This document shows, piece after piece, positions 63,795 to 64,000 of a stretch of 64,000 nucleotides of DNA. Numbering within the stretch: position 1 is the stretch's first letter; each line of letters starts with the position of its first letter. A model generated the notes under the pieces. The model saw only the letters and a program-made list of their open reading frames with translations, made no database searches and had not been told where the DNA came from. Position numbers and translations under genes: made by a program. The stretch is taken from positions 975,304 through 1,039,303 of the forward strand of contig NZ_BMRY01000001.1 of NCBI RefSeq assembly GCF_014648875.1. The letters are read 5' to 3'. This DNA comes from Streptomyces parvus (GTDB taxonomy: Bacteria > Actinomycetota > Actinomycetes > Streptomycetales > Streptomycetaceae).

Positions 63795-64000
63795 TCCCCC
63801 TCCTCGGCTGCGGGCCCGGCCGGGTGCTCCGGGTCGGAGGCCGAGGTCTGCTGCGGTGCGTCGTGCGAGCTGAGGCGCTCGGCCGGCGACGGATCGTGGA
63901 CCTGCGGGTCGTGCGGCTGCCCGTCCTGGGGCCGCGCGTCCTCGGGCCTCTCGCCCTCGGGCTGCCCGGCGCGCGGGGAGACCACGCGCGCCTTGGGAAG
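63791..64000 (-). CDS. nuoE: NADH-quinone oxidoreductase subunit E, C-terminal end (partial)
   Basis: Only the last 69 residues are inside the window. They are a Pro/Glu/Asp/Gln-rich tail (PKARVVSPRAGQPEGERPED onward) beyond the thioredoxin-like [2Fe-2S] core, which lies off the right edge. The assignment rests on position directly before nuoF with a stop-start overlap, and on actinobacterial NuoE proteins having such tails. Confidence 0.8.
   Translation of the reverse strand, partial: LPKARVVSPRAGQPEGERPEDARPQDGQPHDPQVHDPSPAERLSSHDAPQQTSASDPEHPAGPAAEEGE

Overview
The window is high-GC actinobacterial DNA and looks like a Streptomyces chromosome. Start codons are often GTG, neighbouring genes overlap by GTGA or ATGA, and there are two nuo loci, a KorAB ferredoxin oxidoreductase, a SpoIIE/HATPase regulator, and many secreted or membrane proteins. 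From memory and unchecked, the gene order matches a core region near SCO4562-SCO4610 of S. coelicolor. I see no rRNA, tRNA, CRISPR array, transposase or prophage gene.

Layout. 1-2339: an end-truncated nucleotidyltransferase, then yccF, htpX and mscL (minus). 2455-12837: a ten-gene minus-strand complex I-like operon, nuoA2-B2-C2-H2-I2-J2-K2-L2-M2-N2, with no nuoD, E, F or G. 13034-16950: two paralogous membrane sensor kinases and one NarL-type response regulator (plus). 17333-20363: korA-korB. 20587-25021: an SDR oxidoreductase, a RarD-type exporter, a frameshifted FAD monooxygenase full of tandem repeats, and a HEAT-like protein. 25035-31588: small regulators, a VOC protein, a membrane protein, a secreted four-cysteine protein, a HAD phosphatase, a secreted RTX-type protein with a perfect DasR-type palindrome upstream, and a DUF1838 protein. 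31638-36809: a SpoIIE-family protein lacking its metal-binding aspartates, a cupin, a Ser/Thr kinase and a membrane protein. 36907-42332: a TetR regulator, an ABC exporter pair, a LolA-like protein and a polyprenyl diphosphate synthase. 42492-49268: a POT transporter, a CocE-type hydrolase, fumarylacetoacetase with a GOLPH3-like protein and a zinc-ribbon protein, and a Uma2 nuclease. 49306-51324: recQ. 51510-64000: the canonical nuo operon (minus), nuoN back to the 3' end of nuoE; nuoA-D lie off the right edge.

How the genes may work together. The right-hand operon encodes the membrane arm and NADH module of the main menaquinone-reducing complex I. The left-hand operon keeps a proton-pumping arm, the N2-cluster subunit and the 8Fe ferredoxin-like subunit, but has no NADH-input subunits and no quinone-site NuoD. 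With korAB about 4.4 kb away, a ferredoxin-fed complex that borrows NuoD is an attractive but unproven idea.

A second theme is short tandem repeats of 6 to 29 bp, in intergenic regions and in disordered protein tails. One 8-bp repeat sits exactly where the FAD monooxygenase changes frame.
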